From Apiotrichum sp. Y4204 (taxonomy: Eukaryota > Basidiomycota > Tremellomycetes > Trichosporonales > Trichosporonaceae), in the NCBI GenBank assembly GCA_025531455.1, contig JAMYHL010000039.1, positions 351,122 through 415,121 on the forward strand: a DNA stretch of 64,000 bases. The letters are read 5' to 3'. The notes beneath the pieces are model-generated. The model saw only the letters and a program-made list of their open reading frames with translations. It did no database searches and had not been told where the DNA came from. Shown here piece by piece: positions 1 to 11,623 of the stretch. Both the position numbers and the translations under genes were made by a program. Each line of letters begins with the position of its first letter. Position 1 is the first letter of the stretch.

Positions 1-94
1 GGAACTACATTTGCATATCGGGGCAGTCGGGATTCAGATGTACATATTATCTGCATTACCAAGATCTCTACTGACGGAACGGCTCTCCTTATCT

Positions 95-996
95 CTATTT
101 GACGACCTCGTAGACCTCGCCGCCCTTCCACCGCTCGTCGCGTTTGAGCACCTTGCCCCAGAACGCCATGACGGGCCGCCATTCGTCCATGTTAGCCGGC
201 ATGCCGCCGTGGGCAGCGGCACGGTGGACATCGACGTGGGTGAAGCGGTCCTTGACCCGCTGCTCGTCCGCATTTGCCGGTTTTCGGGTGTAGTACAGCA
301 CCGGTGTGTTGGACTTGGCGTCCGGGATCTTGCCCTCTAGGTGGCCCATGACGGAGACGGCGGAGCCGAAGCGCGACGCCCCCTCGAGCGGGTGTGACAC
401 AGCGGACAGCGCGAGCGAGAGCGCGAGGCTGCCGCCCTGCCCAAAGCCGAAGAGGTGGATGTCTTCCAGCGCCCACCCCTCGCGTAGCAGTCCGGCCAGG
501 AGCGGCCGTAGACGCGTCACGGCCCCCGCGGTATCTGCTGCCGAGGACGGAATGGGGTTGAACATGTGGTCAAAGGCGTTGTACCACATGTACGATGGCG
601 TGTCCATTAATGGCACGCTGGGGTTAGCTGGACAAGTAGGCAGGAGGTGACCATCGCAGCACACCTCTATCCACCTTGCCACCAACGACTCACGCCAAGG
701 GGCCCTGCAAGCTCAGCACAGCCGTGAACGGGAGCTGCATCTGCCGCCCGAGATTTGCGAACGGTGTCTTGGTATCCCCTGCGGTGTGAGAAACATAGGC
801 ATCCCAGCCATTCGCGCGTTGTCCTAGTTCAGATGCACGCCGCTCCGCACTCACCCACGCCGTGGAACATGATGAGAAGGTTGTCGTCGCCGTCCTTGCC
901 CGGAATGTACTCACCGTCCCAGCCGTGCAGGTCCGGCTTCTGGCGGCGCGGCAGCGGTGCGGTCTTCACCGGCTTGAGGTTGAGCGGGGTCTCCAT
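95..996 (-). CDS. Phospholipase/carboxylesterase-family alpha/beta hydrolase (acyl-protein thioesterase-like)
   Basis: Three exons (996-855, 778-694, 617-95) join in phase to give 249 residues, a normal length for the LYPLA/Apt1-like family. The N-terminal strand LLIMFHGVGGD, the block LQGPLAVP and the C-terminal AHGGMPANMDEW stretch match the family layout; the His of that last block is the expected catalytic His. The odd point is the nucleophile elbow. Where the family has GFSQGG this protein reads GFGQGG followed by Ser, so the usual catalytic Ser is Gly. It is therefore either a distinct subfamily or a non-catalytic or altered enzyme. Intron 2 uses the CAG just before CGTGCC; an earlier CAG would bring a stop into frame. 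It diverges from the RPC11 gene with 273 bp between start codons. Family assignment is firm; substrate is unknown. Confidence 0.85.
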
Positions 997-1269
997 ACCG
1001 GGACAGAGATATGTTTGATAAGAGTGCGATGGCGCTGTTCGTGGTGTCGAGAATGCTGTTGTGCAGGTCTCGAGATTGTACACCGCCAGGCGAATTCCTG
1101 GCGGCGAGCGGTGATGTCAAAGAAAAGTGGAGGTCAATCTTGGCTGGCGTGTTTTTCAAAACTTCGTCCACCAACAATCGCGTGCGGGTGTCTCTGTTGT
1201 TGTTACTCTTGACTGCTCGGCTACCACACACATCCAACCTTCTCTGGACTCGATTGGCCTCGTTTCGCG

Positions 1270-2077
1270 ATGCTGTTCTGCCCGTACTGCGCCAACAACC
1301 TCACGATTGGAGATGGTGACGATTCGCCGGATAAGTGCTGGTGAGTGAGGAGGCGGGGTGCTTCGGGTGACCCGGCTTGTGGGCTCGTGACAAACCAATA
1401 GCTTCTATGCGCTGTGAATGAGAAAGACCTCGAGCGCTGCTGGAGAAATTACCGTTATCACGAATTGAATACTTCTACGCCCAGAATGGCCGAGGTGGAA
1501 TGCCCATCGCGACAATGAACTGGTGGAACTGACATCCCAGGGTCTGCCCGACGTGCCCGTATAAGTGGGTGATCACGCAGCAGATCAGCATGCGCACGCA
1601 TCTCGAGCGGAAGCAGGTCGACGACGTACTCGGTGGCGAGGACGCGTGGAAGGACGTGGACCAGACGGATGGTGAGTGGGAGGTGGTGCCGATGGTGATG
1701 GGCCGGCGAGACGGGTCTGTCAGTGATACTGACGCTGCCTCTCACCATCTCAACTCGTGCGATCCATTTCTTTGCTTAATCTCTCTTCACGCCTCAGCCG
1801 ACTGCCCGAAGTGTCAGGAATGCCACCGCGCGTACTTCCGACAGCTGCAGATTCGCTCTGCAGACGAGCCCATGACGACCTTCTAGTGAGTGTCAGCGAC
1901 CGGGCGATGGGTGCGGACGGCTGCCCATGGGCTCCTCCTGTCTACCTTCGACCGGCGCTTGCCTACCTGAACCATTACTAACATGAACAGCAAGTGTGTC
2001 GGCTGCGGCTTCCAGTGGCGTGAGGTAAGTCAGCTGGCACCTGAGGTTGGGTTCGAGCTGACATTGCCCAGAACTAG
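1270..2077 (+). CDS. RPC11: RNA polymerase III subunit C11 (TFIIS-like RNA cleavage subunit)
   Basis: Five exons (1270-1340, 1541-1671, 1798-1885, 1991-2024, 2072-2077) give 109 residues, matching the family length of about 110. The N-terminal zinc ribbon has Cys4, Cys7, Cys26 and Cys29. The linker carries the family block QVDDVLGG. The C-terminal TFIIS-type ribbon has Cys70, Cys73, Cys99 and Cys102 and the diagnostic QIRSADEP hairpin (residues 85-92), whose acidic pair enters the Pol III active site to stimulate RNA cleavage, termination and reinitiation. The gene is unusually split for its size: four introns in 330 coding bases. The last exon supplies only Asn109 and the stop. The start was chosen because it opens directly on the first ribbon. 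Identification is very secure. Confidence 0.96.
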
Positions 2078-2842
2078 ACATCTCCGACCGGCAGACTCAT
2101 GTTCCTGTTGTATGCATATTTTTCCCATCACTTCCGTTGTGCCCCCATCAAGCGCCTCGTGGAACGGATCTTTCTCCATATCTGCATGCCGCGGTTGGGC
2201 CATCTAGCTAGCTACCAATTCTACCGAGAGGCGCGCCAACGGTATCGAGAATATCAACGGCCTTGAGAATGTGTGGTATGGTCTGTTCGCGGTCTCGCAG
2301 CAGCACGACCAGCCACCGTGACAGTTCCCATAATATCTTGCTTGTCCCTTGCACACGCATGTTCTCATGTTCTTCTGCACGCGTACCTGTGCCTAGTGGT
2401 AAGTGCGTCCACATACGGGCATGTCGCCAGCACAAACGATTACATTTCTCTGGGTAGCTTCAGCATCCGGGCCTCCCAAGAACGCTGCTGCACGCTGCCC
2501 GCATGCTCTGCCCATGTGCACTCCTCATGTGAGGATGAAGAGCATGCATGCATCACCGAGCCCGGTCTGGAGCACAGTGGGTTGTGGGTTACCGCCGCTT
2601 GCCCTACGTCAGCGGTCTCCGTTTCGCGTGAGATTAGGTCCGGTATTGACCGGCGCCCGCCCCGCGCCGCGAGTGAGTGCCATTTTGTATGTCACCCATG
2701 CCGAGATTTTGGCTCATTTCGCCGGGCACTCTGCTGCACCTCTCTCTGGGCACTCGGTAACAGCCCCCCAAATACACCCCCTCCAATCTCCCACTCAACC
2801 TCATCACAACACATCGCATCGCACTCCACACCCACCAGCACG
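2078..2842. other. Intergenic region between RPC11 and the glycine carrier
   Basis: This stretch should hold the RPC11 3' end and the carrier promoter. Short open frames occur on both strands, including one of about 55 codons from 2099 on the plus strand and one of 75 codons ending at 2208 on the minus strand. None has a recognisable domain or a convincing splice model, so I call no gene. Confidence 0.5.
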
Positions 2843-4316
2843 ATGGCATCGCAGGCAGCAGCTGGCGCTGCTCCCTCGATCCCCGCGGCGATTCTCGTTA
2901 CCGAGCCGGCACCCCCGCCCCCGCCGACAAGTACGCAGCTCAAGGCCCAGCACCACCTCATGTCTGGCGCGCTGAGCGGGCTTACCTCCGCCGTGTGCCT
3001 CCAGCCCCTCGACCTCCTCAAGACGCGTCTCCAGCAGGGCGGAAGCGACGGGAAACGGTGCGTTGGAGACATGGGCGCTGTGGGGGTCGTAGCTGACCGA
3101 GTCGCCGACATTCCAACACCGCCTTGTTTTACTTTGTTGTCGTCGATCTGACGCGTTCGTATCGGGAAACTCTCGACTGACTCCATCTGACTGGAACCGT
3201 GGACTTCTGACACAATGCAACGTCTGATCTGCTGCTTCTGGCCCACGCTACGCCTGATACTTGCTTTCAACCCGATGTTGACACTTCCCAAAACACCGTG
3301 CTACATCGCTCCGACTTTGCGCCGTCGCTTCTCTCCCACAGACGCCGTCTTGGGGCAGTGATCAAACAGGTGGTGAAAGATGATGGCGTGTCGGGATTAT
3401 GGCGCGGTACAGTGCCGACAGTCGCACGGTGAGTGTAGAGTGCGAGGCGGCCGTCAGCCATTGCTCGATTGACGACAACCTCTGACCCACAGCAATGTCC
3501 CAGGCGTCGCCCTCTACTTCTACATGCTCTCCTCCCTCCGCGCCGAGTTGACGCGCATCCCCTACTTTTCGCGCACAGAGGTTGACGGCAAGCGGCGGAC
3601 GGCGCTCTCAAAGCTCTCGGCAACCGGCAACCTCGTCGCGGGTGCGGTTGCGCGCACGAGTGTCGGCTTTGTCCTCAACCCCATCACCATCCTCAAGGCG
3701 CGATACGAGAGCTCGGCGTATGCACAGTACCGCTCACTCGGCGGGGCGCTGCGGCATCTGTTCGCGTCTGGGGGTGTCCGCGGCCTCTTCCAGGGGTTCA
3801 CCGCCACGGCGGTCCGTGATGCGCCGTATGCTGGAATCTACGTCGTGTTCTACGAGCACTGCAAGGATTTTGCTAGTGAGTGTTTAGACCGAAGCGATAT
3901 CTCGTGCACTACTGACTCCAGGCCGCGCACTGGCTCTTCGCCCGGATCTCAAGATTCCGAACGCAGCACTCCACTCGGGCTCGGCAGTGACAGCTGCGAT
4001 GCTCGCCACGATCCTCACGTCGCCGGCTGACGTCGTCAAGACGCGCATGCAGGTCGCGCCGGGCGAGAACCCCACTATCCGGAGATGTCTCGCGGGCATT
4101 TACAAGGTGTGTTTTCCGGGTACCAGCTGTCAAACATTCACGAAGCTGACACGCCAGGACTCGGGCATCCCGGGCTTCTTCTCGGGCTCGTCGCTGCGTA
4201 TCTCGCGCAAGGCGGCCAGCAGCGCCATCGCGTGGACAGTGTACGAGGGCCTGCTGCTCGTCTTCCACTCGCGCGAGGTTGCGGCGCAGAAAAAGGCCGC
4301 GTCAAAGCTTGTTTAG
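2843..4316 (+). CDS. HEM25: Mitochondrial glycine carrier, SLC25A38/Hem25 family
   Basis: Five exons (2843-3057, 3342-3428, 3493-3875, 3922-4106, 4158-4316) give 342 residues. Three mitochondrial-carrier repeats are visible by their signatures: PLDLLKTRLQQ near residue 55, NPITILKARY near 162 and SPADVVKTRM near 262. Each is followed by the usual G-rich helix block (for example GLWRGTVPTVAR). The pattern and the order of signatures match SLC25A38/Hem25, which imports glycine across the inner mitochondrial membrane for the first step of haem synthesis. The N-terminus is extended and Pro-rich before the first helix; the frame stays open further upstream but without coding character, so I chose the ATG at 2843. 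Confident at family level and good at orthologue level. Confidence 0.9.
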
Positions 4317-4736
4317 GCGGTGCGTGTCTCTAGAGCCCTGTGGGCTACATGACTCCATCCTCTTTCGGGAAATGTGTCATCTTCCACCGGATCTCCTCAC
4401 TCTGCGATCCCCCTCCCGACCATACCCTCCCCCATTTCCTTCTCTTTCTTCTCCCTCCGCGCTCCCGCGCGTCCCACCATTCAGCTTGCTCAACCCGTGA
4501 AAAGTCCATCCGCAATTGTACATTACTTGGCAGCAGCATAGCGGACAAGAAGTAAAACAGTAGAGGTAGCCAGCAATCCGGCCGTGTATAGGCCGATCCT
4601 ATCCGGGTGTAATGACCATGCATCACATCTCTGACATCCGACCAATGGCTCAGGCATCGACGACCAGCACAGCGGCAAAGCACAACACAGGGTATCATAT
4701 CAGCATGGTACTAGAGAACGAAAAACTCTACAACTC
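4317..4736. other. Convergent 3' region between the carrier and INCENP genes
   Basis: Here two genes end tail to tail. Positions 4400-4500 are pyrimidine-rich on the plus strand. I see no gene, tRNA or repeat. Confidence 0.6.
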
Positions 4737-7700
4737 CTAGCGATCGCCCGCAGCGCCGCCATTGTCGCGCGGAGCATTGAGGGGGCGGAAACCCATACGG
4801 CGCGCGTACTCGCGCTCCTCGGCCTCGGTGAGACGGTCTGTGCCGCTCCAGTTGGCGGAAGACGTGCGGGCACGGAACTTGCCCTGGCGCTGCTTGAACA
4901 GCTCGTCCATGTTGAGGGGGCGAATCTGGCCGAAGAGCTCGTCGGGGTTGACAAACGCCTGCTGTGCGAGTGCCTTGTTGAGCTCGGGAGACTCGGCCCA
5001 CGCGGGGCGCACAAAGTCTGTCTCCTTGTCCGAGTCATCCGAGTCCGAGTACTCGGACGCAATGTCGGGAAGAACAATGTCCTCGGACTCCGTGTCGATC
5101 ACCTTCTGCTCGAGCTGCGCCTGGAGTGTCTGGCGCTTCTGCTGGAGAGTCTGGGCCGAGGTGTACTGCGCAGTCGATGGCATGCCTGGGCGGTTGGCAG
5201 TCGAAGAGACAAGCTTTATGGTCGACGACGTGTACGTTTCCTCCGCGCGGTAGGTGGCCTTGACAGCACTCGCGCGGCTGGGGCCAGCGATGGGGGTATT
5301 TGCGGTAGACTTCGAGAGACGAACCGGGGCCTTGCCGGCTGTAGGAATAATACGCTTGATTGTGCCAGCCTGTTGAGGTTTGTTGACAAGTGCAATCTTC
5401 CGCTTGCGAGCAGCCTCCTCCTCGGCAGCCTTCTCCTCGGCGGCCCGTGCGGCGATGTCGGCGGCTTCACGTTCCTCACGCGCAGCCCGGTCCTTTGCTG
5501 CCTGCTGAGCGATCCTTTCACGCTTCTTCTCGGCCTCAACGAGGCGCCTGCGGCGCTCTTCCTGCTCGGCACGCTTCCGCTCTCGCGCTTCCTCGGCTGC
5601 GGCACGCTCAGTCTCCTCCTTACGACGGGCCTCCTCCTGCTTACGACGTTCGAGCTCAGCCCTCAAAGCAGCTTTGCGCTCCACAGCCGACTCTTGCCTC
5701 TTCGCAGCCTCGGCCGCGCGTTGCAGGCTTTTGACCGGTGGAGCGGCGGACTTGACACCGAGAGCCTTGGCCGCAATGCGTTCTGCTTGCGAAAGAGTGC
5801 TGCTGGATTTGGAGAGACGAGATGACGAAGCGGAAACGACGCGAGAAGTCTGAGATGAGGACTTCTTGGTGCTGAACTGGGCCGTGTCGTCCTCGTTGTC
5901 ATCCATGTCCTCGTCGTCATCGTAGTCAGTCGATGCGGTAGGCGGCCTACTAGCGGTGCGGACAGACGATCCGAGAGCGCTCATGGGACGCTTGATCTCC
6001 TTCGGAGGGGGCGAGACGATAATCTCGGGCATCTGCACCTTTCCAATCTTCTTGATGTTGAGCGGCGGTGTTTGGGGAGGAGTGGTCGACCCAAAGTCGA
6101 CATCAATACCAGCTGCACCGAGTGCAGATGTAGGTCCGTCCTCGAACGGCTCGTCATCGTACTCGTCGCCGATGTCGGGTCGAGGGAGCTCGGGGAGGGT
6201 CACAGACGCATTGCGCTCGTCATCTTCAGACTCGTCGTCCGCGTCCTCCTCTTCGTCCACGACGATGGCAACGTCGCCCATCTGCGACGAGCTCGACTCG
6301 GAGGCGGGAACTGCCCTGGAGGACTTGGAAAGAGGCTTGGTAGGTTGCGAGTTCTCAGAGTCACCCTGCTTGTCCTCCTCAGCCATGTCACGCATGAAGC
6401 GCGCAAGCTCAGCCTCTGCCTGCTGCCGAGCAATCCGGTCGTCGTCCTCGCGACGGAGACGGGTGGCCTCATCTTCAGAGGCAGCGAGAGCACCGAAACC
6501 GAGAAGACCAGCACCAAGGTTGCCAAGGCCACGAAGGAAGCCGCTACCGGTCGAAGGAAGAGGTGCAGCCTTGGTCGCGTTGGCAAGCTTGCTGGCTGCT
6601 GCACTCTTCTGCTGCTTGGCAGCGGCCGCTGCTGCAGTACGCTCCCGAAGCTCCTCCAATGCACTGTGAACCTTGTTGTTGTGCTTGGAGCGTCCGTCGT
6701 TGGGAACCGAAGTAGGGTTGTGGCGGGTGCTGGAAGCGGAGGGGGTGGCGATGTTGGCAGAGGGCAGAGACTGGGCAGAGCCAGGCTGGCGGGACGCAAA
6801 GATAGAGCTGCGCTGGGGAGAGGCGGGGCGACCAGTGGCTGCGTCGGTAGCGTAGTTGTCGAAACGGGCGACCTTCTCTGCGCGCTTCGTCTCAAGCTTG
6901 TCGTCATTGTCGGCATCAGGTCCCTCTTCAGACTTGCGCTTCACAGAAGCAGTAAGGCGCTTGCGAGCTGCGGCGTCGCCAACGGTGCTTTGACGAGCGT
7001 TGCCCATAGGAACGGGACGATCACCCAGCGCCTGGGTGAGCCAAGATGAGCGGACCTGGCGAGTTGGAGCCGGGGCCTCAGAGGCCCTAATAGGGGAGCT
7101 AGACTTGGCTGGGGCTTCAACGAACGGCGAGGCTTCCTTGACTGGCGAGGCGGCCTTCACAGGGGACGGGACCCGGGCAGGCGACGCCTCCTTGACGGGC
7201 GTGGCGGCCTTAATAGGCGAGGCCGGCTTCACGGGTGACTGATACTTGATGGGAGACACTCGTTTCGCGGGCGAAAGCACCTTGATGGGCGAGGTGACCT
7301 TTCTGGGAGTTGGTGACATGGGAGCCACAAGGTATGGTTTAACAGTCGGGGTGTCTTCATCTTCCTGGTCATCCTCGGCATCAACCTCCATGAGCTCCTC
7401 AATATCGTCGGCTTCCTCGTCAACCTTGGTGGTCTGGTCCTCGATGAGCTTAATGGTGCCGGCCTGCTTCACCTCCTCGGGGGCTTCGTCGACAACGATA
7501 GGCTCAGACGGTGAAGGAGGTGCACGCTCAGCCTCAGGCTCGGCTTCGGCCATCGGCTCATCCCTGGTCTCGGTAACCGGCTCCGCCACAATTTCAGGCT
7601 CAGCCTCTGGAGCAGGCTCAGGCTCAGAGGCAGGTTCAACCACCTTGGGTGCGGGAAGAGGCGAGGGTGACTTCGGAACAGCAGATCGAACGGACTTTGA

Positions 7701-8445
7701 GAGGGATGTGGTTGTCGAGCTCTTAGAGACGGTCGACTCGTCAAGAGCGGCATTCTTCTTAGGACGTCCACGCTTCTTGGGGGGAGGCTTCTCAGTTTCT
7801 TCGATGTTCTCGGCATCTGCCTTTGCCTTGCCCTTGCCCTTGGACCGGGTCTTCGGCTCGGCTTTGGCCTTGGTCTTTGGCTCAATCTTAGCCTTGGGCT
7901 TCAACTGGAGCTTTGCGACGAGTGGCGACTTTGTGGGCGACAAACCCTGAGGAAGGCCCAAGCGGCGGGGCGAGTTTATGGATTGCTCCTGAAGAGGCGA
8001 GAAGAGCTGACGCTTGGGAGTTAGACTTGGAAAGCATACCAATAAACAAAAGGTGACACTCACTGCAGGTGATCTGTCCGCCAGTGGGGAGAGCGCAAGC
8101 CGGGCGTTGAACGCCTTGACCTGCTCTGCGCGGTTGATAGTAGCAGTTGCGGCTGCCCGCGTCTTCTTAGCGGTGGCGGTACGGGAAGGGGTCTTAATCA
8201 AGTCGGCGATTGGGGCACTGGGTGTGAGAAGAACTGCAAGAGACAAACATTGGGGAATTGGCCACTCACCGAGTGCCTGCCTTCTCGACAGTGTCGATGT
8301 AGCTCTCGAGCCAGTTGTAGCTGTCGCCAATGATGCTTGCCTCAAACTCGGCGAGAGTAGAGCGAGCAGCCTGGCGTAACCGCTCCGAGAGATCGAATGT
8401 GTATTGTGGGAACGACATTGTCGTCGATGCCTGGTTTGCGGCCAT
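4737..8445 (-). CDS. SLI15: INCENP/Sli15 homologue, scaffold of the chromosomal passenger complex
   Basis: Three exons (8445-8270, 8217-8064, about 8006-4737) give about 1199 residues; the exact third acceptor could also be the AAG nine bases upstream, in the same frame. INCENP anchors Aurora B and carries it to centromeres and spindle midzone. The N-terminal 60 residues contain an Ile-x-x-x-x-x-Asn-Trp-Leu helix typical of the survivin/borealin-binding box. Residues about 340-413 hold an array of at least ten S/T-P-x-K/R sites. Residues about 850-980 form a charged Arg/Glu/Ala-rich single helix or coiled coil. Residues about 1093-1190 are the IN-box (Aurora-binding), including FGQIRPLNMDELF and the RTSSANW motif that Aurora phosphorylates. 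The gene faces the haspin gene across 916 bp. Identification is secure from the IN-box. Confidence 0.94.
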
Positions 8446-9361
8446 GGCAGGAGAGTTCGGTGGTGGGGGGAGGATGATAATTTTCTAGGAAGTACGATCT
8501 GTAGTAGCCTTTGCTGTTGTATAGAAGCTACCCGTTACAAGATGAGAAAGGTGCAGTATGTGGTTGATGGATGGAGAGAAAGAAACAAACGATGTCGAAT
8601 CGGGGAATGTTGTGCTCGTAGTGGTGGTGCTGGTGGTGCAAGCAATGTTTGTGGAACATCAGGAAACAAGTCAGCCGCGTCCTTGGACGTGTGGAGCAAA
8701 TATGATTGGCCATTAGGACATTAGGTAATACTGCTGTTGTTGTGGCACTTTGTTTGTGCCTGTGGGACTAGTGGCACCTGTTGAACTCTACAGACCGCGC
8801 GGACCGCAATGCCAACCAGTGTTGAACGACAAATGTGGGCGTTCTGAAGGGGCTGTGTGTGGTCACCTTTGTGATGCAGATCTGTAACCACATGCCGGAG
8901 CCTGGGAGAAGAGGTTTGGGGAGCTTTCTCCTCATGTTACCTTCATTGCTCTGAGTGCCACTCTGTCAATTCGGCCATCATCTATGATGCATCGCATTCA
9001 TTCTTGAATCCCCAGAGGTGACGGGATCCATAGAGCTGAGTCACAGAGTACTCCTACTGGCCTACTGTCATTTCTTGTGACCTGGTCAAGAATGAACTTG
9101 ACATGCTTGACACAACAATGCAACAGTGATCGTGCTCTGGGCGGTGGCGACCCTTGTTTTGGTGGCAACGGAACCAAAATCCGGTCAACAATCGAGTAAA
9201 CAAACAATCCTCGGAAGGACATGTCCAAAACAACCATCAGCACCATCAGCAGGATACTTGTATCTTACCTGTCCTTTCAACAACAACAACGCACACATCT
9301 TTAACCCTTCGAAAGGACGTTCAGCGGCCTGCGTATCACTCATCTTGCTTGAACGCTCAAC
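8446..9361. promoter_or_regulatory. Shared divergent promoter region of INCENP and haspin
   Basis: This 916-bp interval separates the start codons of two genes transcribed away from each other. It contains no open frame of note. A bidirectional or co-regulated promoter is inferred from the layout only; I did not recognise a cell-cycle element such as a clear MCB cluster. Confidence 0.5.
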
Positions 9362-11519
9362 ATGACATTTCTGTCATCAAGGGTGAGCTCTCGTCGCCTC
9401 TCCACCCGATATGCTGACACGTCTCCAGACCAAGAAGGTAAAGCCGACTGAAACACCTCCATGGTCAGAGTGCTAATAAGTAGGTCACCACCTATGGAAG
9501 AAAGAAGAATGTGAGCTATAGGATTGGGGCATAAGCTCACCACAGGCTATTGTCGATATCCACCGTGACTTCTCTCCTGAGAAGGGCTCGCCCCGTGAGG
9601 CTGCAGCTTCGAGCTCTGCCCAGACACCATCAAAACCGTCGAGAGTGTATGTCGACCTCAGCACCAAGCGGCCTCTCAAGATTGGTAACATGAACGGAAA
9701 CTCCTCTGAGAACGCCTACTTCCCCACGGATACGCCCCAGAAGTCCATCAAGAATGCCCCGCGAGCTCCTCTCCAGACCAAGAGCTCATTCGAGGTGGCC
9801 CGACAGCCGTTGACCCCGAAGAGAGCCACGCCGCCGCTCAAGAAAGCTCCGATTGGCAAGTCGAAACTCGCCAAGCAGATTTCTCCTCCCTCAACCGACG
9901 AACGGCCCAGGCCCGCTCGCTATGTCGCCAGTAAGCGGCGTGTCGTCATCCCCCGGTCGCCATCGTGCTCGCCCCGCGAGGGGGCTCCGTCCTCATCAAA
10001 AGCTGGGGCTCCCCGCCCGTTGCGCAAGTCACATGCCCCCACTCCGATGCGCAGTGGTAACGCCGCGGCGACCAGGAACGGCCTCTCGGAGCGGCTGGCG
10101 CGGCTATCGCTGGAAGCAGCGGCGACAGCGAGCCCCATGAAGGATATAAAGACACAGGCCGACGAGGAGACAACCCCACAATCTGAAGCAACATCTATCA
10201 TGATCCCGACGACATCCCAGCCCTCATCCACAACTAGCCTCCTCGAAGTGTGCAGCTTCCATCAGCCAATCCCGTTCGAGGCAGTCTTCACCTGTCCGGC
10301 ATTGACGTCTCACTTGGCACAACAACTTGCCCCTGATGCTATGCCTATTGTCCGCAAGATTGGGGAGGCATCCTACTCTGAAGTGTTTGGTGTCAAGGCC
10401 TCGGCTGAGGATGTTGAGATGGTCGTCAAGATCATACCTCTTCTCGACGGTCCACCTAAGTCATCGTCACCAGTGGATTGCGACCTGGACGTTGAGCTCC
10501 CTGACTCGAGTGAGATCAAGGAGGTGGTGCGGGAGATCGAGTTAACTCGCCACATGGCTCGAGTTCCTGGCGGAGGATTTATTGAATTCCTGGGGTGAGT
10601 GAACGCATAGACAGAGACGTGCTGACTTCAGTGCGCTCGTCGTAGAGGGTGTGTATCCCGAGTGGATGCTGGAAAAGTGGGATGAGTACGAGGACGAAAA
10701 CGGCTCTCAGAATATCCGGCCTGGTACGTCCACACCAACACGTTTTGTCTAACTCCAGACGCCTTTGCTTCATCCCAGCAATACGCCTTCCTTATTCTCT
10801 CCGACGGAGGCGCTGATCTTGAGCACTATCAGTTCGGCAACTCAAAGGGCTGGGTGCAGGCGGCAGCTGTCTTCTGGCAAGTGGCTGACGCTCTGGCACG
10901 TGCCGAGAAGTGGACCAACTTTGAGGTGAGCTAATACCCACTCATAATTAAGCTCACTGTGCAGCATCGCGATCTGCATGAAGGCCAGGTACTGGTGGCA
11001 CCCGTCGATATGAACGATCTGGCACCAGTGAAGAACTACCTCGACACCCTTGAGACCGGAGTACAAGCCACTGTCATCGACTTTGGCCTCTCCCGCCTTG
11101 ACCTTGAGCGGGGACCGATAGCCACCCATCTGCCGACAGAATGTTACGACGGGGTTGGGGAACAATGGGATGTCTACCGACAAATGCGGGAACACATTGA
11201 GCCTTCGATGAATGACCTCGACCGCTGGAACGACTTCTTCCCTCGCACGAACGTCTTGTGGCTCCATTACCTCGCTCAGCGCTTCCTGCGGTTCACCAGA
11301 ACTCTGCGGAAGCCCATGGCCCGTCGGAGCCGAGCCAGCGTCGTCAAGGGTGCTGCCGCCATGAAGAATGAGGTCATTCGGAAACGAGCAGAGACGGCTT
11401 ACGCCATGCTCACGGCCATTGAGACCGAGCTCAACGCAAAGGCACGTCGCGGCAAGACAGGCTTTGCCTCGGCAGGCGAGGTGATGGCATGGGGCCGGCT
11501 GCAGGGCTGGGTTGCGTAG
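9362..11519 (+). CDS. Haspin-like histone H3 Thr3 kinase
   Basis: Seven exons (9362-9382, 9429-9437, 9484-9510, 9546-10594, 10632-10723, 10759-10925, 10965-11519) give 639 residues. Haspin phosphorylates histone H3 Thr3, the mark read by survivin to recruit the passenger complex. The N-terminal tail is basic and disordered. The kinase domain begins near residue 285 with the glycine loop KIGEASYSEVFG and the VVKII lysine, shows the catalytic HRDLHEGQ at residues 456-463 and IDFGLSRL near residue 493, and ends at the protein C-terminus, as in haspins. The metal-binding Asp of DFG is present. The first three coding exons are only 21, 9 and 27 bases and together encode a basic TYGRKKN motif. The haspin call rests on the C-terminal kinase position, the divergent insert pattern and the HRDLH loop. 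Confidence 0.9.
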
Positions 11520-11623
11520 CAGATTGTAACAGTATGTAATGATATGTCTCTTGGAGGATACGACAACTGGTAGATTTCATGAGATGCGGGATTATGATAG
11601 ATTGTTGTCTACGGCTCTCTACC

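Noticed and set aside
2273..2842. N-terminal extension of the glycine carrier to an ATG at 2273
   Set aside because: The frame is open but codon use changes sharply and carriers of this family do not have a 190-residue tail; the ATG at 2843 fits.
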